A stretch of 64,000 nt of DNA from Butyrivibrio sp. (GCA_022486625.1 JAKVKH010000001.1:124001-188000), one strand, 5' to 3'; numbered from the stretch's first letter, positions 46,173-56,910 are shown. The notes: a model not told the origin generated them from the sequence alone. Numbers and translations: made by a program.

Positions 46173-47534
46173 ATGAAACGACGGAATAAGAAGAATTCAC
46201 AGGCTCCATTCAGAAAAAGAGATGTGCATATCTGGGAGCTGATTGTTGATAATAAAAAGAAGGTTATGCCTGTACTGCTGATTATCTGTGTATTGATTAC
46301 TGTGGCAATTGCACTTCATGCAGGTAAGGGAACTTCTGCCAGAAACGCATCGAAGGATGCATCGCTGGACGCTTCAGGAGAGTATGCGGTTCCGAATGCA
46401 AAGCTTGAACTGAATGCCTATCCGGTGGTGAATGAACTGATGGCAAAGTACTATAAAGCTTTTGCCGGTGGGGATATCGCTACTATAGAGTCCATTTCAC
46501 AGGGAATGTCACAGACCAGGGAACTCAGAATTCAGGAGAGTGCCAAATTTATAGATTCCATTCCGACGATCGATGTTTATACAAAACCGGGACCGGTTGA
46601 TGGAAGCTATATTGTATATGTTTATGAGGAAATTAAATTCAAGGATTATGATACGGCAGTTCCCGGTATGGAGTCCATGTATGTCTGCACGAAGGATGAC
46701 GGAAGCTGTTACATTAATTTTGCAGATGATGCAGCGGTATCGGAATATATAAGAGAGATTTCATTGCAGGATGATGTGGTTGATCTGAATAACAAGGTAG
46801 CAACAAAGTATAATGAAATGGTGGCTGGAGATGCAGATCTTGCAGCATTTCTGACGAAGTTTACGAATGATCTGAATGAAACGGTTGGTGAAGCGCTTGC
46901 TTCAGATGCGTCATCTTCAGGTGCTTCTGATGGAGCATCTGCATCATCTGCATCTTCAGCTTCAGGAGTGTCGTCCAGTACAGCAGAAACATCGTCAGCC
47001 TCTTCTGCTGTGTCAGCGGTTGCTGCATCGTCTTCAACAGCTTCTGCAGCATCATCAGCGCAGACGGCTTCGACAGCTAAGACGATTGAAGCAACTGATG
47101 TGGTGAATATCAGAAGTTCAGACAGTGAAACGGCAGATGTTCTTGGAAAGACTGAAATCGGTCAGACATTTACACTGATTGAAAACATTGGAAATGGATG
47201 GAGTAAAATAAAATATCAGAATGGTGAAGCTTATGTGAAGACACAGTATTTCAAAGCGGCAACATCTGACAGTGCTTCCACATCAGCGGCAACAACAGCA
47301 GCCAAGACGGATACAAAGAGCAGTTCAAGTGAGTCGACAATTAAAAGTACCGGCACGAAATATGTGAAGGAAACAGTACGTATCCGTAAGTCAGCCAATA
47401 CAGATGCAAAGGCTGTAGGAACTGCGTATGTCGGAGACAGCATTGAGGTGCTGAAGGTACAGGCAGACGGATGGTCCAAGGTGAAATATAACGGAACAAC
47501 AGGATATGTTAAGACTGAATACCTGAAGAACTGA
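46173..47534 (+). CDS. Membrane-anchored protein with two SH3b domains
   Basis: From ATG 46173 the protein has 453 residues; a GTG at 46161 is less likely. A basic cytoplasmic tail is followed by one membrane helix (VMPVLLIICVLITVAIALHAG). The extracellular part has an alpha/beta region (about 80-230), a long Ser/Ala low-complexity linker, and two bacterial SH3 domains: TDVVNIRSSDSETADVLGK near 308 and ETVRIRKSANTDAKAVG near 395, each ending in a GYVKT or AYVKT turn. SH3b domains usually bind peptidoglycan, so a wall-associated role is inferred. It has no hydrolase domain. Confidence 0.85.
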   Translation: MKRRNKKNSQAPFRKRDVHIWELIVDNKKKVMPVLLIICVLITVAIALHAGKGTSARNASKDASLDASGEYAVPNAKLELNAYPVVNELMAKYYKAFAGGDIATIESISQGMSQTRELRIQESAKFIDSIPTIDVYTKPGPVDGSYIVYVYEEIKFKDYDTAVPGMESMYVCTKDDGSCYINFADDAAVSEYIREISLQDDVVDLNNKVATKYNEMVAGDADLAAFLTKFTNDLNETVGEALASDASSSGASDGASASSASSASGVSSSTAETSSASSAVSAVAASSSTASAASSAQTASTAKTIEATDVVNIRSSDSETADVLGKTEIGQTFTLIENIGNGWSKIKYQNGEAYVKTQYFKAATSDSASTSAATTAAKTDTKSSSSESTIKSTGTKYVKETVRIRKSANTDAKAVGTAYVGDSIEVLKVQADGWSKVKYNGTTGYVKTEYLKN

Positions 47535-47556
47535 TCAGGAAAGCAGGAGGAAGCAT

Positions 47557-48711
47557 ATGTTTGGAAAAACAAAGGTTGCAATCATGGGAACCGGAAACAT
47601 CGCAGAAGTGATGGCCAGAACATTGAAAAAAATGCGTGGCGTTACCTGTTATGCAGTTGGTTCCAGAACACAGGACAGGGCAGATGCATTTGCCAGGACG
47701 CATGGGATTAAGAAAGCATACGGATCTTACCTCGAACTTGTGTGCGATCCCAAAGTTGACCTGATCTACATTGCGACTCCGCATTCGGAACATTTTGCCA
47801 ATGTCAGACTTGCCATTGAGCATGGGAAAGCGGTTCTGTGTGAAAAAGCCTTTATGTTGAATGAAAAACAGGCAAGACAGATTTTTCAGTTTGCTGAAGA
47901 AAAAAAGGTTTTTGTTTCTGAGGCAATGTGGACAAGATTTTTACCGTTTAATGAAACCCTCCGCCAGGTGATTTCGGGCGGTACCATTGGGGAACCGATG
48001 ATGCTCTCTGCAAATCTCGGATATAATATTGCGGGCAAGCAGAGAATTATGGATCCTTCACTTGGAGGCGGTGCACTTCTTGATATTGGTGTATATCCGC
48101 TTAATTTTGCCTCTATGGTATTTGGGGATGATGTAACAGATATTGTATCGATCGGCACCCGTAATCCGAATGGAATGGATGAACAGGACAGCATTACGCT
48201 CAGATACAGGAATGGAAGAATGGCAGTCCTGAACTGTACGACAAGAGCGGTTGGTGACAGACTTGGTATGATCTGTGGTACCAGAGGCTATATTGTGCTG
48301 AACAATATCAACAATTATGAGAGTCTTACGGTATATGATAATGCCGGTAAGAAGATGGGATTTTATAAGAGGCCAAGGCAGATTACCGGATACGAGTATG
48401 AAGTGAAAGCCTGCATCAGAGCCATGAAAAAGGGATTTCTGGAATGCCCGGAAATGCCGCATGCAGAAACACTCAAGATGCTGAATATGATGGATTTTAT
48501 CAGGCATCAGCTGAATGTTGTATATCCGTGTGAAATGCCAATGGTTCAGGAGTCGCAGATTCAGGAACAGAAGAAAGATCCATTACCGGAACAGGAAACG
48601 CCGGTAAGGGACAGTATACCGGAAGCAGTACAGGAGAAAACGTCGGATGCTGTGGAGCAGCCGGCAGCAGGAGATACAGCACAGAATACAGAGAGTACAT
48701 CTGAAGAATAA
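47557..48711 (+). CDS. Gfo/Idh/MocA-family NAD(P)-dependent oxidoreductase
   Basis: The N-terminal Rossmann domain starts KTKVAIMGTGNIAEVMA, with a GxGxxA nucleotide loop, and the catalytic region reads VLCEKAFMLN. The C-terminal alpha/beta domain contains GGGALLDIGVYPL, typical of the trans-dihydrodiol dehydrogenase-like branch. The family acts on sugars and related polyols; the substrate here is unknown. The final ~55 residues, rich in Gln, Glu and Pro, are an unusual tail after the normal end near residue 330. A strong SD (CAGGAGGAAG) and a strong terminator bracket it. Confidence 0.88.
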   Translation: MFGKTKVAIMGTGNIAEVMARTLKKMRGVTCYAVGSRTQDRADAFARTHGIKKAYGSYLELVCDPKVDLIYIATPHSEHFANVRLAIEHGKAVLCEKAFMLNEKQARQIFQFAEEKKVFVSEAMWTRFLPFNETLRQVISGGTIGEPMMLSANLGYNIAGKQRIMDPSLGGGALLDIGVYPLNFASMVFGDDVTDIVSIGTRNPNGMDEQDSITLRYRNGRMAVLNCTTRAVGDRLGMICGTRGYIVLNNINNYESLTVYDNAGKKMGFYKRPRQITGYEYEVKACIRAMKKGFLECPEMPHAETLKMLNMMDFIRHQLNVVYPCEMPMVQESQIQEQKKDPLPEQETPVRDSIPEAVQEKTSDAVEQPAAGDTAQNTESTSEE

Positions 48712-48714
48712 TGG

Positions 48715-48744
48715 AAGGCCGGAGCCGATTGCTCCGGCCTTTTT
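48715..48744 (+). terminator. Intrinsic terminator after the Gfo/Idh gene
   Basis: AAGGCCGGAGC (48715-48725) pairs perfectly with GCTCCGGCCTT (48731-48741) around CGATT, followed by T residues to 48744. This is a textbook terminator. Confidence 0.92.
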
Positions 48745-48802
48745 GTATATTCTGACGAAAACACCACAAAAAAACTTTGACAATTTAGTGCAATAAAGCG
48801 AC

Positions 48803-48831
48803 TTGTGAATAAAATTGATGCGTTATATAAT
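48803..48831 (+). promoter_or_regulatory. Promoter of gdhA
   Basis: TTGTGA (48803-48808) and TATAAT (48826-48831) are 17 bp apart. Transcription would begin near 48838, about 175 bp before gdhA, leaving a long leader. A second TTGACA at 48777-48782 has no matching -10. Confidence 0.72.
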
Positions 48832-48860
48832 GAAATCCGGACAAGGGTGTCTGCACAATG

Positions 48861-48898
48861 GGGCGTAGAGACCATTAATTCTTTACGCCCTATTTTTT
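48861..48898 (+). promoter_or_regulatory. Terminator-like hairpin in the gdhA leader (putative attenuator)
   Basis: GGGCGTAGAG (48861-48870) pairs with CTTTACGCCC (48881-48890), with one G-T pair, and TATTTTTT follows. It lies 20-60 bases after the predicted transcription start and 115 bp before the gdhA ATG. It can act as an attenuator, or as the 3' end of a short leader RNA. GCGTAGAG recurs at 48915-48922 downstream. No known riboswitch class was recognised. Confidence 0.65.
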
Positions 48899-48937
48899 GT
48901 ACATAAAAATATGCGTAGAGATCTGCTTTCACCGTAG

Positions 48938-50420
<1,483 letters not shown>

Positions 50421-50422
50421 CT

Positions 50423-50473
50423 GCAAAAGAGAGGGTGTATCACCGGATTATATGGTGATACACCCTCTTTTGC
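50423..50473. terminator. Bidirectional terminator between gdhA and ptsI
   Basis: GCAAAAG and AGGGTGTATCACC on the left pair with GGTGATACACCCT and CTTTTGC on the right, apart from a 2-nt bulge. The loop is about nine bases. A-runs on one side and T-runs on the other let it work for both converging operons. Confidence 0.9.
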
Positions 50474-50517
50474 TAAATGAAAAGGCCTGAAACATGGTTT
50501 GCTGCATAAATGGAACA

Positions 50518-52224
50518 TCAGTCTTTTGCAGCAGCTTTCAGTGCACTAACTACTTCAGCTTCAGTACTGAGTGACATGACCTGTTCGGCAAGCGCATCTG
50601 CTTCCGATTTGGTCCATTTGGAGATAATACATCTTGCAGTCAGTACCAGAACCGGATTTACACTGTATTCCTCGAGGCCGAAAGAGATCAGGAGAGGAAT
50701 CATCAGCGGGTCAGCAGCAGCTTCTCCGCACATACCGACAGGAATGCCGGCAGCATTGCCGCATTCAATGATGTGGCGGATAGAGCGAAGGACGGAAGGC
50801 TGAAACGCAGAATAGAGATATGCTACATTTGCATTTCCTCTGTCAACACTCATGGTATACTGGGTCAGATCGTTGGTACCGATGGAGAAGAAGTCAGCTT
50901 CCTTAGCCAGCAGATCAGCAATCAGAGAAGCAGATGCAGTTTCAATCATACAGCCGATTTCAATGGCCGGGTCATAAGCGATCTTTCTGGCATCAAAGTC
51001 AGCTTTAATTTCTGAAATCATCTTCCTGACGCTTCGGATCTCTTCCACACAGGTGACGAGAGGAAGCATGATCTTGACTTTACCAAAGGCACTTGCGCGC
51101 AGAATGGCACGCAGCTGCAGCTGATAGGTATCCGGATTGCCGAGACAGTAGCGGACCGCACGGAAACCAAGAAAAGGATTATCTTCCTTCTGCATATGCA
51201 GATAGGGAATGTCCTTATCACCGCCGATGTCAAGTGTACGGATAATGACGGTATGTCCCTTCATGATTTCAACAGCTTCTTTATAGGCTTCAAACTGCTC
51301 ATCTTCTGTTGGCAGATGATTGTTATCCATGAAAAGAAATTCTGAACGGAACAGGCCGATCCCTTCTCCGTCGCATTCGATTGCTTTTCTGGCATCCTTC
51401 GGCGTTCCGATGTTACAGAACAGATCCAGCTTTTTACCATCAGCAGTCAGTGTGGGCTTGCCAAGGAAGTGTTTCAGTTCTTCCTGTTTACGGATAAACT
51501 CTTCACGCTTGCGGATATATTTTGTCAGTACGTCGCCTTCCGGATTGATATAAATATCGCCTTCAGTTCCATCGACAATGGCAGTATCCTTATCTCTGAC
51601 CAGCGCAGTGATCCCCGGAACACTTAAGACTGCAGGAATTTCAAGCGCACGGGCCAGAATTGCGGAGTGAGAAGTCTTACCGCCGATTTCGGTAATAATG
51701 CCGGCAACATTTTCTCTGACAATCTGTGAGGTCATGGACGGAGTCAGGTCTCTGGCAACCAGTATTGTACCGGGTGCAACTTTGCTGATATCAATATCTT
51801 CAACACCGAGCAGAATCTTCAGAAGACTCGTCTTGATATCACTGATATCAGAAGCACGCTGACGCATCATGTCATCATCCATTTTGGAAAACATTCCGAT
51901 GAACATGTCGCATACGGCTTCAACAGAAGCTTCTGCGCACTGTCCGGTTGCAATCATTTTTTCCATTTCTCCGGACATGGTAGGATCGGAGATCATGACG
52001 AGGTGACCTTCCAGAATCTCGGCTTCCTTGGGACCGATTCGTTTACGGATATCTTCTGCCATAGCGGAGGTTGTTTCCGTAAATCTGGTGACAGCTTTCT
52101 GAAATCTGGCTTTTTCGGCTTCAATATCTGTAATTTTTACAGCATCATATTTCAGTTCATGTTCTACAATCAGACAGATACTGCCAATGCCAATACCACG
52201 GGATGCAGCGATGCCCTGATACAT
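50518..52224 (-). CDS. ptsI: PTS enzyme I (phosphoenolpyruvate-protein phosphotransferase)
   Basis: Enzyme I passes phosphate from PEP to HPr. From the ATG at 52224 (AGGAAGG upstream) it has 568 residues. The phosphorylated histidine is His186 in GGKTSHSAILARA. The PEP-binding barrel shows TLDIGGDKDIPYL and the C-terminal GMCGEAAADP. An in-frame ATG at 52305 lies upstream of the SD and inside ptsH. It is the last gene of the fru-pts block, 49 bp after ptsH, which differs from the free-standing ptsHI operon of many Firmicutes. Confidence 0.96.
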   Translation of the reverse strand: MYQGIAASRGIGIGSICLIVEHELKYDAVKITDIEAEKARFQKAVTRFTETTSAMAEDIRKRIGPKEAEILEGHLVMISDPTMSGEMEKMIATGQCAEASVEAVCDMFIGMFSKMDDDMMRQRASDISDIKTSLLKILLGVEDIDISKVAPGTILVARDLTPSMTSQIVRENVAGIITEIGGKTSHSAILARALEIPAVLSVPGITALVRDKDTAIVDGTEGDIYINPEGDVLTKYIRKREEFIRKQEELKHFLGKPTLTADGKKLDLFCNIGTPKDARKAIECDGEGIGLFRSEFLFMDNNHLPTEDEQFEAYKEAVEIMKGHTVIIRTLDIGGDKDIPYLHMQKEDNPFLGFRAVRYCLGNPDTYQLQLRAILRASAFGKVKIMLPLVTCVEEIRSVRKMISEIKADFDARKIAYDPAIEIGCMIETASASLIADLLAKEADFFSIGTNDLTQYTMSVDRGNANVAYLYSAFQPSVLRSIRHIIECGNAAGIPVGMCGEAAADPLMIPLLISFGLEEYSVNPVLVLTARCIISKWTKSEADALAEQVMSLSTEAEVVSALKAAAKD

Positions 52225-52273
52225 AGTAATACCTTCCTTCCTGCGGATAAAGTAAAGTGTTGATGCGAAAGGC

Positions 52274-52537
52274 TCAGTCGCCAAGTCCGCTTTCAACGAG
52301 ATCAACAGCAGCTTTCAGTGCATCATTTTCATCTGGACCGTCGCACTGGATTTCAATTTCAGCACCGCATTTGATGCAGGCACTCATCAGCATCATGACG
52401 CTCTTGGCATCATAGGTATTGCCGTTGAAAATGACTTTTACGGAACTGGTAAAAGGGGTAACTGTCTGACTCATTACACTTGCCGGACGCATATGCATTC
52501 CCTGTTCATTTGTTACTTTTACTGTTTTTGATACCAT
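52274..52537 (-). CDS. ptsH: PTS phosphocarrier protein HPr
   Basis: From ATG 52537, eight bases after GGAGG, HPr has 87 residues. It has both regulatory sites: His15 in QGMHMRPAS, phosphorylated by enzyme I, and Ser46 in DAKSVMM, the HPr kinase site used for CcpA signalling in Firmicutes. The two cre-like boxes at 56889 and 56947 fit such signalling. It lies after a series of hairpins that separates it from the fructose permease gene. Confidence 0.95.
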   Translation of the reverse strand: MVSKTVKVTNEQGMHMRPASVMSQTVTPFTSSVKVIFNGNTYDAKSVMMLMSACIKCGAEIEIQCDGPDENDALKAAVDLVESGLGD

Positions 52538-52588
52538 ATTCAAATCCTCCATATATGGTGCTTATTGTGAAAGGTTAACTGCGTAATG

Positions 52589-52714
52589 AAAAAAATATGA
52601 GATCATATTTTTTTCGAATGCTCCGTATGACTGTGACATCATACGAAGCGTTTTTTAATGCAGAGATTGCGAAGCAATCTCTTTTGAAATGAACTGCCAT
52701 TGCAGTTCATTTCA
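52589..52714. repeat. Row of four hairpins between fruA and ptsH
   Basis: Four dyads lie in 126 bp: AAAAAAATATGA/TCATATTTTTTT (52589-52614), CTCCGTATGA/TCATACGAAG with one mismatch (about 52621-52648), AGAGATTGC/GCAATCTCT (52662-52682) and a perfect 13-bp TGAAATGAACTGC/GCAGTTCATTTCA (52685-52714). They can act as partial terminators or RNA-processing stops, setting ptsHI expression apart from fruA. Confidence 0.75.
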
Positions 52715-52718
52715 ATTA

Positions 52719-54806
52719 TTACATCTTGTCGACATCCTTTTTGATCATGCCCAGCATGAAGCAGGTAACTGCGGAACCGATCAGCCAGGATACAATGTAC
52801 ATCAGCGGGTTGCCAACGGTTGCAAATACGAAGATACCACCGTGAGGAGCCATCAGTGTGCATTTGAAGAGTGCTGACAGGAATCCGGCAACGCCTGCGC
52901 CTACGAGAGTGCAGGGAATTACGTGAAGCGGATCAGCAGCAGCGAACGGGATGGCACCTTCTGTGATGAAAGAGCATGCCATAACTACGTTGGTCACAAC
53001 TGTGCTGCGTTCTGCTTCCGTGAATTTCTTCGGGAAGAACTTGCAGGCAAGGGCAATACCAAGCGGAGGAACCATACCGCCGACCATGATGGAAGCCATT
53101 GCAATGTAGCAGGCCTGAACTGCAGGATTAGAATTGGGAGTACCCTTTGCAACCATAGCTGCAGCCTGAGCAAGTGCACCTGTACCGAATACATAAGCTG
53201 CTTTGTTGATCGGACCGCCCATATCGATTGCCATCATCGCACCGAGGATCAGACCCATCAGAGCGAGCATTCCGGCTGTAGAAAGAGCTGTCAGCATTGC
53301 ACTGAGACCTGTGTTTACAAGACCGATCAGCGGGTTCAGAATGAAGCACATGATAACGCCTACGATGAAGATACCGACAACAGGATAGATCAGCATCGGC
53401 TTTACACCGTCCATGGACTTGGGCATTCCGGAGCAGAGCTTCTGCAGTAACAGAACGACATAACCTGCCAGGAAGCCGGCTGCGATACCACCGAGGAAGC
53501 CGGAAACAGTATTACCGGAATTTGGGTTTGCAAATCCGAAATTGGCTACAAATTTTGAAAATCCGCCAAGGCTCTGAGACAGGCCGCTCCATGCGCCGCT
53601 GTCATCAACAGAACCACCCCATACGGAGAAGTTTGTTACCAGTGCATTACCGTTTGCGGCAAGAAGTCCGCCTGCAAAACCAACTGCAAGACCAGGGCGG
53701 TCAGCAATGGAGTAAGCGATATAGCCGGCCAGAACAGGAACCATCAGTCCCATGATCGTGCCGCCGACATTCTTGAGGAATGAAGCAAGAGGTGTGCAGT
53801 TTCCGAAGTTGCCGCCGCCGGTTGCGCCATAGCCGCAGATTGTATCTACAAGGAATGCGAGTGCTACCAGAATGCCGCCGCCGATAACAAACGGAAGCAT
53901 ATGGGATACACCACTCATCAGGTGTTTATAGATGGTGTGTCCGACACTGGTATTGGTATCTTCCTTCATGGTATTTCCTCCGGTGTGATGATATACGGGA
54001 ATATTTCCGTTCAGGGCTTTTTGAATCAGTTCCTGCGGATTATGGATGGCGTTGGCAGTAGAGGCATTCAGTACTTTTTTACCGTCAAAACGGGCCATTT
54101 CCACATTTCTGTCACAGGCCAGAATGATGCAGTCTGCTTCAGCGATTTCAGCAGATGTCAGTGCATTCTTTACGCCGCCTGATCCGTCGGTTTCTACCTT
54201 GATGGAGATTCCGCTCTCTGCAGCAGCCTTCTCAAGGCCTTCAGCAGCCATGTAGGTGTGTGCAATACCGGTAGGACATGCGGTTACACCAAGGAATTTG
54301 AATGATTTCCTCTGGGAAGTGTTATTCTTTGCTTCGTTTTCAGCATCCTTTTCTGCTTCCTTCTGATCGATGATGGAAAGAAATTCACCCGGAGTGGAAG
54401 CTTTCACCAGTTTCTGGCAGAAACTCTGGTCCATCAGCATGGTCATCAGCTTGGACAGAACTTCAAGGTGTGTGTCAGCAGCACCTTCCGGAGCTGCAAT
54501 CATGAACAGCAGGTTAGTCGGCATACCGTCCATGGAATGATAATCAACGCCTGCAGGACAGGTAATGGCAACAAGACCGGCCTTTTTTACAGCAGAAGAT
54601 TTTCCGTGCGGAACAGCAATTCCCATTCCGATTGCTGTGGATCCCTTTGCTTCTCTTGCAAGGATTGCCGCCTTGAAAGCAGCGGGATCATTCAGGTTTC
54701 CGACTGACTGATGAAGAGCAATCAGTTCGTCAATGGCCTGGTTCTGGTCCGTCAGGGTGACGCCCAGCTTTACCCCGGTGGTACTTAGAAATTCTGAAAT
54801 TCTCAT
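52719..54806 (-). CDS. fruA: Fructose-type PTS permease, IIABC fusion
   Basis: It imports fructose as fructose 1-phosphate. From ATG 54806 (GGAGA six bases upstream) the 695 residues are, in order, an IIA domain (His67 in VPHGKSS), an Asp/Glu/Lys/Asn-rich linker (about 145-168), an IIB domain (Cys177 in TACPTGIAHT) and an IIC membrane domain from about residue 290 to the end. The A-B-C order is usual for Firmicutes FruA. It lies 49 bp after fruK. Confidence 0.95.
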   Translation of the reverse strand: MRISEFLSTTGVKLGVTLTDQNQAIDELIALHQSVGNLNDPAAFKAAILAREAKGSTAIGMGIAVPHGKSSAVKKAGLVAITCPAGVDYHSMDGMPTNLLFMIAAPEGAADTHLEVLSKLMTMLMDQSFCQKLVKASTPGEFLSIIDQKEAEKDAENEAKNNTSQRKSFKFLGVTACPTGIAHTYMAAEGLEKAAAESGISIKVETDGSGGVKNALTSAEIAEADCIILACDRNVEMARFDGKKVLNASTANAIHNPQELIQKALNGNIPVYHHTGGNTMKEDTNTSVGHTIYKHLMSGVSHMLPFVIGGGILVALAFLVDTICGYGATGGGNFGNCTPLASFLKNVGGTIMGLMVPVLAGYIAYSIADRPGLAVGFAGGLLAANGNALVTNFSVWGGSVDDSGAWSGLSQSLGGFSKFVANFGFANPNSGNTVSGFLGGIAAGFLAGYVVLLLQKLCSGMPKSMDGVKPMLIYPVVGIFIVGVIMCFILNPLIGLVNTGLSAMLTALSTAGMLALMGLILGAMMAIDMGGPINKAAYVFGTGALAQAAAMVAKGTPNSNPAVQACYIAMASIMVGGMVPPLGIALACKFFPKKFTEAERSTVVTNVVMACSFITEGAIPFAAADPLHVIPCTLVGAGVAGFLSALFKCTLMAPHGGIFVFATVGNPLMYIVSWLIGSAVTCFMLGMIKKDVDKM

Positions 54807-54855
54807 ACGATTCTCCGTTTCTGCGCTTAATGCGCCTCTTCCTTTATAACTCCCC

Positions 54856-55761
54856 TTATAATGTCTGGTACAGTTTCTGGATGCCTTCGGCGGTGGCCAG
54901 TCCGTCTGAAAAAGCAGTGGCACTTCCGGCAGCAGTTCCCATTTTCAGAGCAATGTTATAGTCTTTGCTCTGAAGGTAACCTGCTATGAATCCGGCAACC
55001 ATTGAATCACCTGCACCAACCGAGTTTTTCACGGTTCCCTTTGGTACACCGATCCGGATACGATCGCCGTTTTCTGTAATCAGCATTGCGCCGTCTTTTG
55101 CCATGGAAACAAGTACATTACGGGCTCCCGACTCCTGGAGTTTTCTTGCGTAAAAATCAATTTCGTCATCTGTCGAGAGCACCTTTCCGAACATTTCGCC
55201 AAGTTCATGATTGTTCGGCTTTATTAAAAACGGATGATATTTGAGGACATTCTTCAGAAGGTCCCGTGTTGCATCCACAACAACCAGTACATCTTTTCCT
55301 TTCAGCATGGAAAGAATACGTTCATATACATCATCAGGAAGCGAATTCGGAATACTGCCTGCAAGAACCAGAATATCGCCGTTTTCAAGAAGACTCAGGC
55401 GGTTGAAAAGAGCTTCCTGAGCCTGCTCACTGATTTTAGGCCCCTGCGCATTGATTTCGGTTTCTCTGGCAGCCTTGATTTTGACATTGATTCTGGAGAT
55501 TCCATTATCAAGCGGGATAAAATCAGTCTGGATGCCAATGGCACGAACTCCTGCTTCAATTGCTTTTCCGGTAAAACCGGCAATGAAACCAAGTGCACAG
55601 CTTTCATAACCGAGCTGCTTCAGAACGGTAGAAACATTAATACCCTTTCCGCCATAATAGAATTCCTCACGGGATGAGCGGTTTGTCATACCGGGAACAA
55701 GGTCGTCATCCATATGAACGACATAGTCCAGGGCAGGATTAAAGGTGACGGTATAAATCAT
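54856..55761 (-). CDS. fruK: 1-phosphofructokinase
   Basis: FruK phosphorylates fructose 1-phosphate to fructose 1,6-bisphosphate. From ATG 55761, after AAAGGAG, it has 301 residues. PfkB signatures are GGKGINVSTVLKQLG near residue 35 and GAGDSMVAGFIAG with the catalytic Asp near 252. It is encoded between its regulator and the fructose permease, the standard fruRKA order. Confidence 0.96.
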   Translation of the reverse strand: MIYTVTFNPALDYVVHMDDDLVPGMTNRSSREEFYYGGKGINVSTVLKQLGYESCALGFIAGFTGKAIEAGVRAIGIQTDFIPLDNGISRINVKIKAARETEINAQGPKISEQAQEALFNRLSLLENGDILVLAGSIPNSLPDDVYERILSMLKGKDVLVVVDATRDLLKNVLKYHPFLIKPNNHELGEMFGKVLSTDDEIDFYARKLQESGARNVLVSMAKDGAMLITENGDRIRIGVPKGTVKNSVGAGDSMVAGFIAGYLQSKDYNIALKMGTAAGSATAFSDGLATAEGIQKLYQTL

Positions 55762-55799
55762 TTTTTCTCCTTTCATCATACAGAAGATCAGCTGCAGTT

Positions 55800-56549
55800 T
55801 TATTCAAGCGTTTTGATTACGGTCTGATCCATATAGGCTTTTTCCGGATGTGTATCGGTAATGATGCAGCAGGCGGATATTTCAGCAAAAGTAACGGAAC
55901 TGACCTGGCCGAATTTACTGTGATCGGCAAGAATATAGGTCATGTAGGAATGGCGGATCGCCTCCGCTTTGACCAGGGCCTCATCCACATCAGGGGTTGT
56001 ATATCCGGCAGGGATTGAGATTCCGTTGGTTCCCATGAAAGCCTTGGTAAAGTGATATTTGCGGATTCCGTCCACACAGTCAGGACCGATAATGGCTTCT
56101 GTGGAGGATTTGACTCTGCCGCCGATGACCATGGTATCAAAGTGCTTTTCAATCAGCTTTTTGGCATGCACGATACCGTTTGTAATATATTTTGCCTTCT
56201 GATTGGTCAGGTAATTGATCAGCTTCAGTGTGGTCGTACCGGAATCGATATAGACAAAATCATTATCCTGTACGAGAGATGCAGCATATTTACTGATCAG
56301 ATCTTTTTCCTGCACATTCTTCAGAACCTTTGCGGCAACTTCATCCTCAGTGGTGTTGACATCACCGGAATTAACAGCAGTAGCACCGCCGAACACCTTA
56401 CATATCCTGTGTTCCAGATCAAGCGCATTCAGGTCTCTGCGGATGGTGGCAGCAGATGCATCAAGTGCTTCCATCAGTTCAGTTACGGTGACGGCTTTCT
56501 TTTCATTGACAATGTCGGTAATTTTATTTCGTCTTTCCTCGGTCAGCAT
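55800..56549 (-). CDS. DeoR-family regulator of the fructose operon (FruR-like)
   Basis: From ATG 56549 the protein has 249 residues: an N-terminal DeoR helix-turn-helix (MLTEERRNKITDIV, then AATIRRDLNALD) and a C-terminal sugar-phosphate sensor domain with IDSGTTTLKL and VIGGRVKSSTEAIIG. The first gene of the operon, it is very likely a repressor relieved by fructose 1-phosphate or a related ester. The AATCACA-type repeats across its promoter are the probable operators. Confidence 0.9.
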   Translation of the reverse strand: MLTEERRNKITDIVNEKKAVTVTELMEALDASAATIRRDLNALDLEHRICKVFGGATAVNSGDVNTTEDEVAAKVLKNVQEKDLISKYAASLVQDNDFVYIDSGTTTLKLINYLTNQKAKYITNGIVHAKKLIEKHFDTMVIGGRVKSSTEAIIGPDCVDGIRKYHFTKAFMGTNGISIPAGYTTPDVDEALVKAEAIRHSYMTYILADHSKFGQVSSVTFAEISACCIITDTHPEKAYMDQTVIKTLE

Positions 56550-56604
56550 ATGATTCGGCACCTTCCTTATATTCGATCTGCACCTGATGATCGTTTCTGA
56601 TAAC

Positions 56605-56633
56605 ATCGTAGCACCACAAAAAATCACAGTCAA
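56605..56633 (-). promoter_or_regulatory. Promoter of the fruRKA-ptsHI operon
   Basis: Read on the minus strand, TTGACT (56633-56628) is 17 bp from TACGAT (56610-56605). The regulator ATG follows about 55 bp later. The -35 box overlaps the first repeat of the putative FruR operator. TTGTGA with TACAAT further upstream is a weaker alternative. Confidence 0.68.
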
Positions 56634-56711
56634 TCACAAATAATCAAAATAATGCACAAACATTCGCACAGAAATTGTAAAAAATGATTACAGCCAATCA
56701 CAATCAATCAT
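56622..56711 (-). promoter_or_regulatory. Phased AATCACA-like repeats (putative FruR operators)
   Basis: On the plus strand AATCACA or close variants begin at 56622, 56632, 56642, with weaker ones near 56652 and 56662, and again at 56696 and 56702, plus GATTACA at 56686. On the minus strand these are TGTGATT repeats. The early copies fall every 10 bp, on one helix face, as expected for DeoR-family direct-repeat operators. The rest of the 541-bp divergent region (56550-57091) is AT-rich and holds the two promoters and cre boxes listed separately. Confidence 0.6.
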
Positions 56712-56888
56712 ATTTTGAACAGAGCTGCCTGAAAAAAACAGAAATTAATATGGGAAGAAGAAATGAATCAGAGTGAAAGATTCAGATACAAATATTAAAT
56801 GTAAACATTTTCGTAATTGTGATTCTGCACAAAAAAACATATTTTTACCGGACAGATTAAATCTGCTTTTTGGTACATTTCACGAAAA

Positions 56889-56902
56889 TGAAACCGATTT
56901 CA
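56889..56902 (+). promoter_or_regulatory. cre-like box 1
   Basis: TGAAACCGATTTCA matches the CcpA consensus TGWAANCGNTNWCA at every fixed position. It lies eight bases upstream of the -35 box of the sugar-importer promoter. A LacI-family specific regulator could use the same form of site. Confidence 0.7.
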
Positions 56903-56910
56903 AATAATTC

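Noticed and set aside
48915..48922. Second GCGTAGAG copy as a classic antiterminator of the gdhA leader hairpin
   Set aside because: It lies downstream of the terminator, so it would not yet be transcribed when the decision is made.
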